Shown: piece after piece, positions 48,101 through 55,949 of the stretch | How the letters are laid out: every line of letters begins with the position of its first letter | Position numbering within the stretch: the stretch's first letter is position 1 | Source: Chaetoderma sp. LZ-2023a | Taxonomy: Eukaryota > Mollusca > Caudofoveata > Chaetodermatida > Chaetodermatidae | Reading direction: 5' to 3' | Assembly: GCA_034401795.1 (NCBI GenBank) | Contig: CM067373.1 | Span: forward strand, 42,237,142-42,301,141 | DNA: 64,000 bases | Made by a program: the position numbers and the translations under genes | The notes under the pieces: generated by a model | The model's input: only the letters and a program-made list of their open reading frames with translations | Told to the model about the DNA's origin: nothing | The model's database searches: none

Positions 48101-48200
48101 TATGGCACCGAATACAGTAGAGAAACAAACACAGCCTCCCGCAGAAATATCTGAACATTCTTTTTTAGGCCTGGGAGAACACCACAACGATCAACCTTAG
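45054..48200 (+). CDS. LINE ORF1: PHD-like zinc fingers, coiled coil, Gln/Pro-rich tail (1048 aa)
   Basis: This is the probable nucleic-acid-binding and RNP-forming protein of the LINE, acting with ORF2 in the cytoplasm and nucleus. Residues 65-115 hold CRKCNRPC ... CTSGNHWIHYNC ... CKLC, a C4HC3 PHD-like finger. Residues 185-223 hold a second, shorter Cys/His cluster (CNSCSRAI ... CTLCEAYCHSFC ... CLAC). Residues 300-320 repeat DIPEIDH twice. Residues 360-420 form a charged coiled coil (KLSELRAREQNLRKKETDV and on), likely for self-association. The remaining 600 residues are disordered, rich in Gln, His, Pro and Ser. The ATG lies inside the 95-base captured segment, so the native N-terminus may differ. 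The 3' end overlaps the ORF2 frame by 46 bases. PHD-bearing ORF1 proteins are known in some CR1-like LINEs; no RRM or CCHC knuckle is seen. Confidence 0.85.
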   Translation: MYSDAQLKQYQAYLSYLKIINSRFEEQLLKIISYRQSTGETTAVAKKGDIPLKGITRTAEDNISCRKCNRPCRSRSAFCTSGNHWIHYNCEKLTNSQISELEKSSPKAEYSCKLCLPEGEHTTDIRPAACAPAVSTSPRSSHLHPLQAFTLGNQTSAHLDTSEALDLLQERIDSRETDSDAIMICNSCSRAIENDPEICTLCEAYCHSFCVDVTGVSGACLACEATDLQIRESKADNPIKNVLEGNKSPVSAENAPTDIDLYPSRPVNDLTTVVLDENGDMVLEKGIPVQNDTICNSEPIDIPEIDHAQPSDIPEIDHTPATSHDNTVSSTELPCTATSSKYTDHSSNKSTSDQNDSVASVKLSELRAREQNLRKKETDVKNKEKELGDVRKDRIRLESYCKRLEARIDELVLTVSTLAARSTTPTNNEQQQPSFTHSQTTTTSCTRGMSDIQDKMMHQTLEMFNKMCSLIIKQLENQLDKQPTGTEKEPEVCRNRCNNPSCNSFSYHPNPIQSTWVIGHDRAQPPTGQQIRYRAAQVQNNSDCVTNTASTNHYSYEGVNRDQQSQEDRSHDRANRVPIERIRDRFASGQNPQRHEYANYPALLTQSKYEGINRYQQDHGNRIHYQHQLDMRAGPRQKITKDSVHHYGIVTNSYSEYAKRQQPSPGNKHQRVPTEVVSHASSEVRRNFQPRSADRPHNSNVRALDGKRQQQSQPSRVFVNRRQFQYKHNLPNRLIHVNSQQPAVKGRATEDQHARKSTDQSNQQTVCGPSTTNPQFLSNHKITGPQSHYSASLMKQRSQQRQLHPSQQIPPGSMTMESPQAFDLTNQQLPNNPAVQQLEPIRLTDVGSSPAMHSGITHQLHPPPIMVPQHLCPMIMSTRPPPTTMVMAQQWLSKKYPVASDQVGAIGQQHQRQLRQTGSYLLPPPMTYNGQQCPPSYTLGTHQQPVLVSHGGHPPLALATRKSDDSSKMKSVVNQILHTALSQQPTAAPENSDGAGTSDQPQPPVASWTMSIQSPSMAPNTVEKQTQPPAEISEHSFLGLGEHHNDQP

Positions 48201-51200
48201 CTAAATCATCTTCACCCCTGAATATAGTTGCCTTCAACTGTAAGAATATAAAAACATCAGCTTATGCCATCGATAGTCTGTTGCAAGTCAATCAGATTGC
48301 ATTGATACAAGAACATTGGTTATTTGAGTCACAGATTGATACATTAAGTGAGGTCACAAAAAATGCTGGTTACATCGGAAAAGGAGTAGATATAAACAAT
48401 CCTCTACCCCCAATCAATTTGCCACGAGGGTACGGTGGAGTAGCCATATTCTGGAGTCTCGAGCTGAATAACCAGATCTTGCTGCTCCAGGAGGGGAAAG
48501 AGAGAATACAATGCATAGAACTAACTGATGGCAAAAACAAGAAATATTTTATAGCCTCGGTCTACCTACCAACAAGGGGTGGAGGAAAGGATCATATAGA
48601 TGAATTTTGCGAAACTGTGGACCAACTCTTCGAAATCTGTCTGAAATATACAGAAACCCACTACATAGTTATTGGAGGTGATCTAAATGAAGATCTCTCC
48701 AAAGCTGACAACTCAAAACGCAGACACTACCTGGTGAATTTCATCAAAGAGTGCCAACTGAAGTATTCTACTACCGGAAAGACCTTCCTAAACCAAAAAG
48801 GCGAAGAATGCTCAGAAATAGATTATTTCCTCCACAATATCCCGCAGCCATTTATCCGTACACATAAGCTGGTTCTTGTAGATAGCTCATGTAATACCTC
48901 TGACCACATGCCAATACAGATGTCATTTGATTTTGCTTTTGCCACAAGTAAAGTAGCTGAGACAACTTCTCATGCTAGTCACCCAAGAATCAAATGGGAA
49001 AAGACCGATAAACACAGATATGCTTCTCTGATATCTAGCGGTATGAACGTTATTAGAACTAATCTTCAACTTGAAGATCCCTCACAGATCAATAGTATAG
49101 TCTCAGAACTGTGCATGTTAATGTCAGTGTCTGCAAAAAATTCAACACCAATAAAGCAGCGTTTCAACAGCAAGCTAAAGCTAAAAGTCTGGAACACTGA
49201 GATTGCTCATGCCATGAAGAAACTGCGAGCAGCAGGCAAGCTATGGACTCAAGAAGGAAGGCCAAATGATAGCGACAGCATATCCTGTATAGGGAAGAAA
49301 GAATGTAAGAAAGAGTTCAGGAGAGCTTGTAGGGTGGAACTGGCTCGGCAGAATGCGAAACACAAGTCCAACATTCTACAGGCTCGTCAGTTCGACAGTA
49401 AAACATTTCATATGCTGATAAACAAACAGCGAAAGAAGGGCAATGTGTTTGTCAATGACCTCTATGTGGATACCGATCACTACTCCGGAGACAGTGTAAT
49501 TGAAGGCTTCAGGATTTATTTTGAAAAACTAGCCATTCCTGACACATGCAATAAATCCTACAACGAGTCTTATCACGACCTTGTCAAGAGGGAAGTCTCA
49601 GTTATAGAGCAGATAGTAGTTAATAATGACGTCCCAGAAGTTACTTTAGTAGAGGTGAGAGAGGCTGTTTCCACTATTAACAGAGGAAAAGCGGCAGACA
49701 TCTATGGAGTTACGATTGAGAACATTATTCATGCTGGTGAAGATATCTTCCTATGCCTGCGTCAACTGATCGACCAGATATTCAAAAATGGTGGTATTCC
49801 AGACTCATTGAAAGTAGGACTCTTGTCACCAGTTTATAAGAAGAAAGGAACACCCACAGAAGCAAAGAACTATAGAGGTATTACAGTCTTGCCCGTAATC
49901 ACAAAAATCATTGAGGCGCTTCTGAAGAGTAGGATCAAAGACAAGATTGAGAGAAGTCAATGTTCATCTCAGAGAGGATTTACAGCAGGGGTGTCTCCCA
50001 TGCATGCTTCGCTCCTGGTGGAAGAGTTTTACAGAGGGTCGCATGATAATAACAATTCAGCGCATCTGATCCTTCTGGATGCAAAGGCAGCCTTCGATGT
50101 GGTCGACCATAACCATCTTCTCCGGAGATTATTTCATGTAGGCGTGGATGATAAACACTGGAAGCTCATACAAAGTATCCATTTAGGAGCCACATCACAG
50201 ATCAAATGGAAGGGCGTACAGTCAGCCCCCATTGAGATACACCAAGGAGTCAGGCAAGGTGGCATACTTAGCACAGACCTGTATAAACTGTATATCGATC
50301 CATTACTTCACAGGTTAGGAGCAACCAACATGGGAGCACGTATTGGAAACACCTTATGTAACAATAGTGCATGTGCGGATGACATCTCTCTGATGAGTAT
50401 TACAAGTGTCGATGTGCAGAATCTTACGAATATTGCAGTTGACTTTGCCAATAGGGAGCGATACCAGCTTCAGCCAACAAAAAGTGTGTCAATTGCGATC
50501 TGCCCTTCCAGTAAACACAAGTCCGGAGAAGCATTCTTCTTAGGAGACCAACAAATGCCAAGCGAAACTTCCAACGTTCTTTTGGGAGTAACCAGAGCTT
50601 CCTCACTAAGAAAGAATACAGCTGAGAATGTAGATAAAAACATAAAGAAGGCTCGACGTACAGCATATAGTCTTTTTTCCTCTGGATTTCATGGCCATAA
50701 CGGCCTAGACCCAGTGACAATTATCCATCTCTTTAAGATCTATATAGCACCAGTTTTAACTTACGGGCTCGAAGTTATACTTCCTAAGGGGCAACAACTG
50801 ACTAATCTGGAAATGTACCAAAAGCGACTCCTGAAACAGCTTCTGTCATTACCAAAGAACACTGCTGACCCAGCAGTATATATCTTATCGGGCGTTCTTC
50901 CTGTTGAGGCTCAGGTGCATCATAAAGCGCTGATGCTCTTTAATTCCATCTGCAGTTTACCAGAATCCTCAACAGAAAAGAAAATAGCAAGGCGGCAGCT
51001 GTTGGTTAAATCTATTGACAGTCACAGTTGGTTCATAGAGCTAAAACAAATGACTCATAAATACGGATTAGAAGATCCTGATGTGTACTTAGATGATCCA
51101 ATTCAGAAAGCACGGTGGAAGTCCCTGATTAGAAGAGCTATACAGCAATACTGGAAAGAGGAGATTACAAGCACCGTACCACTGTACAAATCACTTAGGT

Positions 51201-51709
51201 ACTTGAACGAGCTTGTCTTTGTTCCAGGAAAGCTGCATCCTGTTCTAGAAGCAGATTATTCCTCTGAAAGAGATGTGGCCCGTATCCCCATTAAACTGAA
51301 GCTCCTTACCGGGACGTACATCCTACAAGCGAACCGGTGCAGATTTAAGCAGGAGACCTCGGATTCGCTATGTCTGTTGTGCAAATCAGAACAGGAGACA
51401 CTGGAACACTTTCTAATCAGATGTCCCGCTTTAGAACCTGTAAGGCTGTCAGCCATTGAGTCTATAGACGCATGCCTTAAGAAATATTGTCAGACCGGCA
51501 TTGCTAAATACTCAGCTGAAGAAGTAATCCAACTGATTCTGGATTGTACAAGGATTCTAGATCCCGAGCTTTTAACAACAGAGTTCCTGGGCGCATTAGA
51601 GTATCATGCCAGACGGCTGACATATCTGTTACACACTCACAGGTTTACTTTACTTAGCAGCCCAAATATGGCCACAATCGATACATTACAGTTATCTTTT
51701 AGAGCTTAA
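48155..51709 (+). CDS. LINE ORF2: AP-like endonuclease and reverse transcriptase
   Basis: The protein nicks the target DNA and reverse transcribes its own RNA onto it. The endonuclease starts at LNIVAFNCKNIK (about 48218) and shows ALIQEHW (near 48290), VIGGDLNED (near 48670), SEIDYF and SDHMPI (near 48900). RT motifs are AKNYRGITVLP (near 49863), LLDAKAAFDVVDH (motif A, near 50070), GVRQGGILSTDLY (motif B, near 50248) and CADDISLMS (motif C, near 50370, with CADD instead of YADD). A terminal CLLC ... HFLIRC zinc knuckle lies near 51369-51424. The frame opens at 48155 with no ATG before the endonuclease core; TTG at 48281 would cut into the domain. It is in the -1 frame relative to ORF1, with T TTT TTA at 48161-48167. 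The clade (CR1/I-like) is uncertain. Confidence 0.85.
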   Translation, partial: TFFFRPGRTPQRSTLAKSSSPLNIVAFNCKNIKTSAYAIDSLLQVNQIALIQEHWLFESQIDTLSEVTKNAGYIGKGVDINNPLPPINLPRGYGGVAIFWSLELNNQILLLQEGKERIQCIELTDGKNKKYFIASVYLPTRGGGKDHIDEFCETVDQLFEICLKYTETHYIVIGGDLNEDLSKADNSKRRHYLVNFIKECQLKYSTTGKTFLNQKGEECSEIDYFLHNIPQPFIRTHKLVLVDSSCNTSDHMPIQMSFDFAFATSKVAETTSHASHPRIKWEKTDKHRYASLISSGMNVIRTNLQLEDPSQINSIVSELCMLMSVSAKNSTPIKQRFNSKLKLKVWNTEIAHAMKKLRAAGKLWTQEGRPNDSDSISCIGKKECKKEFRRACRVELARQNAKHKSNILQARQFDSKTFHMLINKQRKKGNVFVNDLYVDTDHYSGDSVIEGFRIYFEKLAIPDTCNKSYNESYHDLVKREVSVIEQIVVNNDVPEVTLVEVREAVSTINRGKAADIYGVTIENIIHAGEDIFLCLRQLIDQIFKNGGIPDSLKVGLLSPVYKKKGTPTEAKNYRGITVLPVITKIIEALLKSRIKDKIERSQCSSQRGFTAGVSPMHASLLVEEFYRGSHDNNNSAHLILLDAKAAFDVVDHNHLLRRLFHVGVDDKHWKLIQSIHLGATSQIKWKGVQSAPIEIHQGVRQGGILSTDLYKLYIDPLLHRLGATNMGARIGNTLCNNSACADDISLMSITSVDVQNLTNIAVDFANRERYQLQPTKSVSIAICPSSKHKSGEAFFLGDQQMPSETSNVLLGVTRASSLRKNTAENVDKNIKKARRTAYSLFSSGFHGHNGLDPVTIIHLFKIYIAPVLTYGLEVILPKGQQLTNLEMYQKRLLKQLLSLPKNTADPAVYILSGVLPVEAQVHHKALMLFNSICSLPESSTEKKIARRQLLVKSIDSHSWFIELKQMTHKYGLEDPDVYLDDPIQKARWKSLIRRAIQQYWKEEITSTVPLYKSLRYLNELVFVPGKLHPVLEADYSSERDVARIPIKLKLLTGTYILQANRCRFKQETSDSLCLLCKSEQETLEHFLIRCPALEPVRLSAIESIDACLKKYCQTGIAKYSAEEVIQLILDCTRILDPELLTTEFLGALEYHARRLTYLLHTHRFTLLSSPNMATIDTLQLSFRA
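48161..48167 (+). promoter_or_regulatory. Candidate -1 ribosomal frameshift site (TTTTTTA)
   Basis: In the ORF1 frame the bases read T TTT TTA, the canonical X XXY YYZ slippery heptamer, the same as the well-known HIV-1 site. It lies within the 46-base ORF1/ORF2 overlap (48155-48200), 31 bases before the ORF1 stop ends. A -1 slip here enters ORF2 exactly. I did not find a convincing downstream stem by eye. Confidence 0.6.
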
Positions 51710-52006
51710 CTTAAGTTACATTTTCCTACCCATACTTTGGATTCTTCTACTCATACATAATATATGGCTGTTGTATGCCTCAGTACTAATTAAAAGGTGG
51801 ATGGTTTTTAAAGACTACTGAGCCTTCTTTCCCGTTGACAGTCCTGGTGATTGATGATAGATATGTACATAGTCAGCTTGTCATCGTACTAGTGGTCCTA
51901 AACCGGACAACCGTTCTAAATCGCCGTTAGGATTCTTACGCATGTGAGTGCGGTTCTCCTACGAAGGAGGTTATGATTTCTACAAGTTACAAGTTACAAG
52001 TTACAA
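51710..52006 (+). other. LINE 3' UTR and acaagtt tail
   Basis: About 270 bases without a frame are followed by three to four tandem acaagtt units just before the ggtgc target duplication. The tail probably served as the priming end for target-primed reverse transcription. Confidence 0.75.
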
Positions 52007-52222
52007 GGTGCATCGTATCACGTGTCAGAATTCTAGCATGCTTCAGCTCACGCTGAAGCGCGTCATAATGTGACTCGAGATGGAATGTGTGACGTAACAA
52101 TAAGGAAATATAACGGTGCATCGTATCACGTGTCAGAATTCTGGCACGCTTCAGCTCACGCTGAAGCGCGTCATAATGTGACTCGAGATGGAATGTGTGA
52201 CGTAACAATAAGGAAATGTTAC
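52007..52222 (+). promoter_or_regulatory. Two 108-bp direct repeats upstream of the LTR TATA box
   Basis: The units start ggtgcatcgtatcacgtgtc at 52007 and 52115. Each carries a cacgtg E-box, the hairpin gcttcagctcacgctgaagc and a tgacgtaa CRE-like site. The 3' LTR has the same pair at about 60409-60624. Position just upstream of the TATA box suggests a duplicated enhancer; function is inferred. Confidence 0.7.
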
Positions 52223-52230
52223 TATAAATA
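52223..52230 (+). promoter_or_regulatory. LTR TATA box
   Basis: tataaata follows the second 108-base repeat and precedes gtcccctttg. The matching site in the 3' LTR is 60625-60632. It is the likely core promoter for genomic RNA, with transcription starting some 25-30 bases downstream. Confidence 0.7.
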
Positions 52231-53132
52231 GTCCCCTTTGCTTTAAATTGGGGGGGGGGGGGGGCGTTTCGGACAACCAACCAAACCAGATCAAGCTTTA
52301 CGCTAGATAGTTTACGGTTAGCATAAATTGTGGTGGAAGTGTAGAAGTCCCGTGTTGCAATTATTATGGCGCAGGAGATGATAGCCGCGGAAACGGTACG
52401 ATTGCTTACGAACTAAACTGTGGTCTGGGCCTATTTTTACATAGGAGAGCCTGCAGTTTTGTTGATATTTACGGTATCATCTACTCGTCATAATCATATC
52501 GTTCCCACCATAATTCCACCACAGTTCTATGCCCACCACAGACCCACCACAAACATACAGACCTGTCATTGAACAGAGGTGTCCCGATTGATTGGCATTG
52601 TCGAGCGTGCGTAACTGACGTGATATTGGCGAGTTACCGATAATGGGTATTACGTTGGTTGACCACTAGCCGTTGTTAATCAGTCGGTCCACCATAGTTG
52701 GTCCACCATAGTTCCACCATAGTTGGTCCACCATAGTTCCACCAGAGTTCCACCATAGTTGGTCCACCATAGTTCCACCAGAGTTCCACCATAGTTGGTC
52801 CACCATAGTTCCACCATAGCTGTCTACCATCATTGGTGATAGATGAATAGCATTTTATTAGAATATAACTGCTATTGGTAAACCAGCAGCAGTGCGGCGT
52901 AGTACTGTTTACTATTTGCGTCACATTTGTTTACGTCTGTCTACGTTGGTGTAGCGTAAGGGGTTACGTCCCTTTACGGTATAGACCGTCAAGAGTTGTC
53001 TCGCTTGCACTTCGGCAAGCGAGTTAGACCTATTACCGAGGTAGGGCGAGCTATAGGGTATACAATTCGTTAATGTACCGTGATATCTGAGCATCTGTCA
53101 GATGCTGTTTTACTAGCCTGTTTATAGTTGTA

Positions 53133-53138
53133 AATAAA
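53133..53138 (+). terminator. LTR polyadenylation signal
   Basis: aataaa is followed by gt-rich sequence (gttacctgtttgttg). The equivalent in the 3' LTR is 61509-61514. With the TATA box it implies an R region of roughly 0.9 kb and a U5 of about 0.3 kb. Confidence 0.6.
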
Positions 53139-53423
53139 GTTACCTGTTTGTTGTTTATTTAAAACCATCTCTTGTGTTTTTATCTGGCTTATGTCAGCCG
53201 AAGGATTTGAGCAGTGAGCACAGCACACGAACCCAAACTTGGTTGTTAACTGGACACTCCTGGGTGATAGAAGGGATATTGGACAGAGAGCTTCTCGGGA
53301 AGCTGCTACTGTTGTCACACTACCATTATTAGTGTATTGGTGACACTGTGAGCCATCATTGGCCTGTCTTATTGAGGTTGTGGCCTCTGTTGTTGTTGTC
53401 GTTATATCCCTAGTCCTCACCAC

Positions 53424-53455
<32 letters not shown>

Positions 53456-53464
53456 GTGACATTT

Positions 53465-53473
53465 TGGTGGCAG
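53465..53473 (+). other. Primer-binding site candidate
   Basis: tggtggcag begins three bases after the LTR end (gtgaca). It is complementary to a tRNA 3' end in CCA. The tRNA species cannot be settled from so few bases. It is repeated at 61836-61844. Confidence 0.55.
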
Positions 53474-53604
53474 TAGTACGGATAAAGGTCTGCTACGTGT
53501 TTGATGGAATAGGTAGTGTTACGTAGTCGATCGTATTGTGCTGTGAACTCACTCTCATTTGCCTTGCTGCATTGTCAGATAATAATATAAGTTGGTTTTG
53601 TTGA

Positions 53605-55409
53605 ATGGAGTCGGAGGATATGGATGTCATATCGTTTCGCCCGCACGACGTGTCATTGCATGATGACAATGACACAGAACCTTATAGTCCTATGGGTGCT
53701 CAGAATAAGAGCACAGGTGACCCTTGTAACAAATCAAAGTTATTGAATACACCTGCCAGTAGTAGTAGGATGGCCGATGAAATGCACGTACAGAACAGTC
53801 ATGAACTGAACAACTCGAATGTCATAATAACAAGTGTCAATGACACTCAATCTAATGGTACTAGTATTGCAATGCTAGACAGGTTGAGGGAGCAAATGAA
53901 TGAACAAATGAGAAGCATGTTTGGTGTGTTTAGGAGTGAGATTGTGAAACTGAATGAGAACACGGAATCAAAGTTGAAACAAATGCAACGTCAGATGTCA
54001 AATGTATCTGGACATGTTAGGCCAGATTTGACATATCACCTTGACCCGAATATGACTAATAACAATCAGAGTAACATTGGAATGAGGAGGGGGTCGAGCA
54101 ATGATCCAATTAATTCCAATCGAAGTTGGAGTGATCCAGGACCTATGGTTGGTGAGCAGCATGAGCGATATTATCCATGTAATGAGAATCCAATTAGTGA
54201 AAGATATGCATTGTATGGTGATGGAGGTGAGTGCAATGTTGGGCCTGGATACCCTGGCTATAACGAGACAAACAATGATGACCACTATTTTCCGAGAGAA
54301 AGTCATAGCCAGTACCAGACAAACTATACACACTCATCTGCTCGTAATGGTCCAAGCCAGAGAAACACACATGTAGTACGTCCACCTCCATATGATGGAA
54401 ATGATGAATGGGAAGATTATTTCAATCAGTTTGAAATAATAGCTGAAATCCATGAATGGTCACCGGTCACCAAAGGGTTAATTTTAGCAGGGAGTCTCTC
54501 TGGAACTGCCAGAGCGATTCTGGGTGAACTTGATACATACCAACGTAGGGATTTTCAATGTTTGGTTAGGGCACTGGGAAATCGGTTTGGGTCAGCTAAT
54601 AAGGCTGAAATTTTCCGAGCCCAGTTGCAGACACGTATGCGTGGTAGGAATGAAGCATTGCCTGAATTATCACAATCCATTAAGAAAATGACTAGAAGAG
54701 CATATCCAGGAACGGATTCTGGATTAATAAATATCCTGGCGCGTGATTATTTTTTGATGCATTACCAGATGCGGACATGCGTCTGCGATTAAGAGAGGCC
54801 CAAACTAACAATATTGGTGATGCAGAAAGCATAGCAGTCCGATTGGAAGCACATAGATTAGCTGATAGACACCGAGGGCGCCCTGTCCGAAATTTTGAGA
54901 ATGTCCATGTTGACATACGTAATGATTATGGTAATCCAGATCATGGTCATTCAGTTCGTATGTCTGATTCCAGTAGTACAGGTATTAGGAATGACGATCC
55001 AATAGTAAAATTATGTCAAGAGATTCGTGCCGGTCAGGCTGACCTGACACAACAACTGATAAAGAATCAAAAGGCTCAACAGAAACAAATAGCTGGATTA
55101 ATTGGTGATTCTGAAGTATCAGGTCACAGGACTGCTCCAATATGGTCAAATTCAAGTGCATCCTATCAGTCTTCTGATGAAGGTCAGAATAGTATGAGCA
55201 GTGGTAGACCTCATGTTGGTTATCGAAATTCGCAGGGGAAGCCGACTGGTAACCATGGCCGATATTCTAGCGGTTATAATGGTGAATCTCGAAATAAAGA
55301 TACACCACGTAGTGGATGCTGGCATTGTGGGGAGACTACCCATTATCGTAATAAATGCCCTTTACTCACCAAGACTGTGTTCAAGGGCAACGAACCAATG
55401 TCGAACTAG
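53605..55409 (+). mobile_element. Gypsy gag region (fossil part)
   Basis: The translated region holds a disordered N-terminus, a short coiled-coil-like stretch (LREQMNEQMRSMFGVFRSEI), and a capsid-like helical segment around EWEDYFNQFEIIAEIHEW and LAGSLSGTARAILGEL. Near the end is a CCHC knuckle, CWHCGETTHYRNKC (about 55318). This order is that of Ty3/Gypsy Gag, which packages the element RNA into particles. The copy as a whole is broken. Confidence 0.75.
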
Positions 55410-55479
55410 AGAGCCATAGTTCGACAATGGTTGATACCAGGCTCCAGGATGATCGAAAGTTCATACGGCTGGGTAGTTC

Positions 55480-55810
55480 CGCTGCTAGCAAAGAAGGGTT
55501 ATTTGTAGCTGCAGAAGTCCAGAATAGACCAATTAAGTTTTTGGTGGACCCTGGAGCTACAGTAACCATTATTCGTGCAGACATTTTGAAACAATTGTTA
55601 CCAACCTGTAGTTCAAATAAGGCTGATACCAAATCATTCTTGGTAACTGCTACAGGAACTGTGTCACCTTTACAGAGTTGGGGTATTGCGCAATTGAAAT
55701 TGGGTCACCGAACATTCAAGCAGGAGATTTGGAAAGCTGATATCGAAAATGAGGGAATTCTTGGGATGGATTTCCTAATTAACAATGATTGTAATGTATT
55801 ACTTGGTCAG
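55480..55810 (+). mobile_element. Gypsy protease region (fossil part)
   Basis: The active-site word FLVDPGATVTIIRADIL (near 55540) is an aspartic protease motif with DPG in place of DSG or DTG, as in several metazoan Gypsy lineages. ILGMDFLINNDCNV near 55758 matches the second conserved retropepsin block (ILG-D-L). It would cut the Gag-Pol polyprotein. Confidence 0.75.
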
Positions 55811-55949
55811 CGACAATTAATGATTGGCAATGACTCTGTTCCATGCTATCAGCATGAGACAGAAATGCGACCCACATGTAGAATTGCTGTTCAAGAGACG
55901 GTGGTTGATCAACTTCAAGAATCCAGAAGGCCAAGTTGCCAGATGGCTC

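Larger units (their letters stand above)
45005..52006 (+). mobile_element. Full-length-looking LINE with two open ORFs, inserted in a Gypsy LTR
   Basis: Comparison with the intact 3' LTR shows that 7002 bases interrupt the 5' LTR, flanked by the 5-bp target duplication ggtgc. The element carries ORF1 (45054-48200) and ORF2 (from about 48155 to 51709), a 3' UTR of about 300 bases, and a tail of tandem acaagtt units at about 51982-52006. A short repeat tail in place of poly(A) is typical of CR1/L2/RTE-like LINEs. Both ORFs are uninterrupted over more than 2150 codons, so the copy is young and could be active. Its first 105 bases are unusual: 95 of them duplicate a neighbouring CR1 element. Confidence 0.85.
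52007..53461 (+). repeat. 5' LTR, second part
   Basis: It matches 60409-61832 apart from about four substitutions, a one-base indel and repeat-length changes. It contains two 108-base enhancer-like repeats (52007-52222), a TATA box, a minisatellite of tccaccatagt words (52684-52822), a polyadenylation signal and a terminal run of about 27 G before cccgtgaca. Confidence 0.9.

Noticed and set aside
48281-48283. TTG at 48281 as the start of LINE ORF2
   Set aside because: The endonuclease core begins about 20 codons upstream in the same open frame, and TTG is not a normal eukaryotic start.
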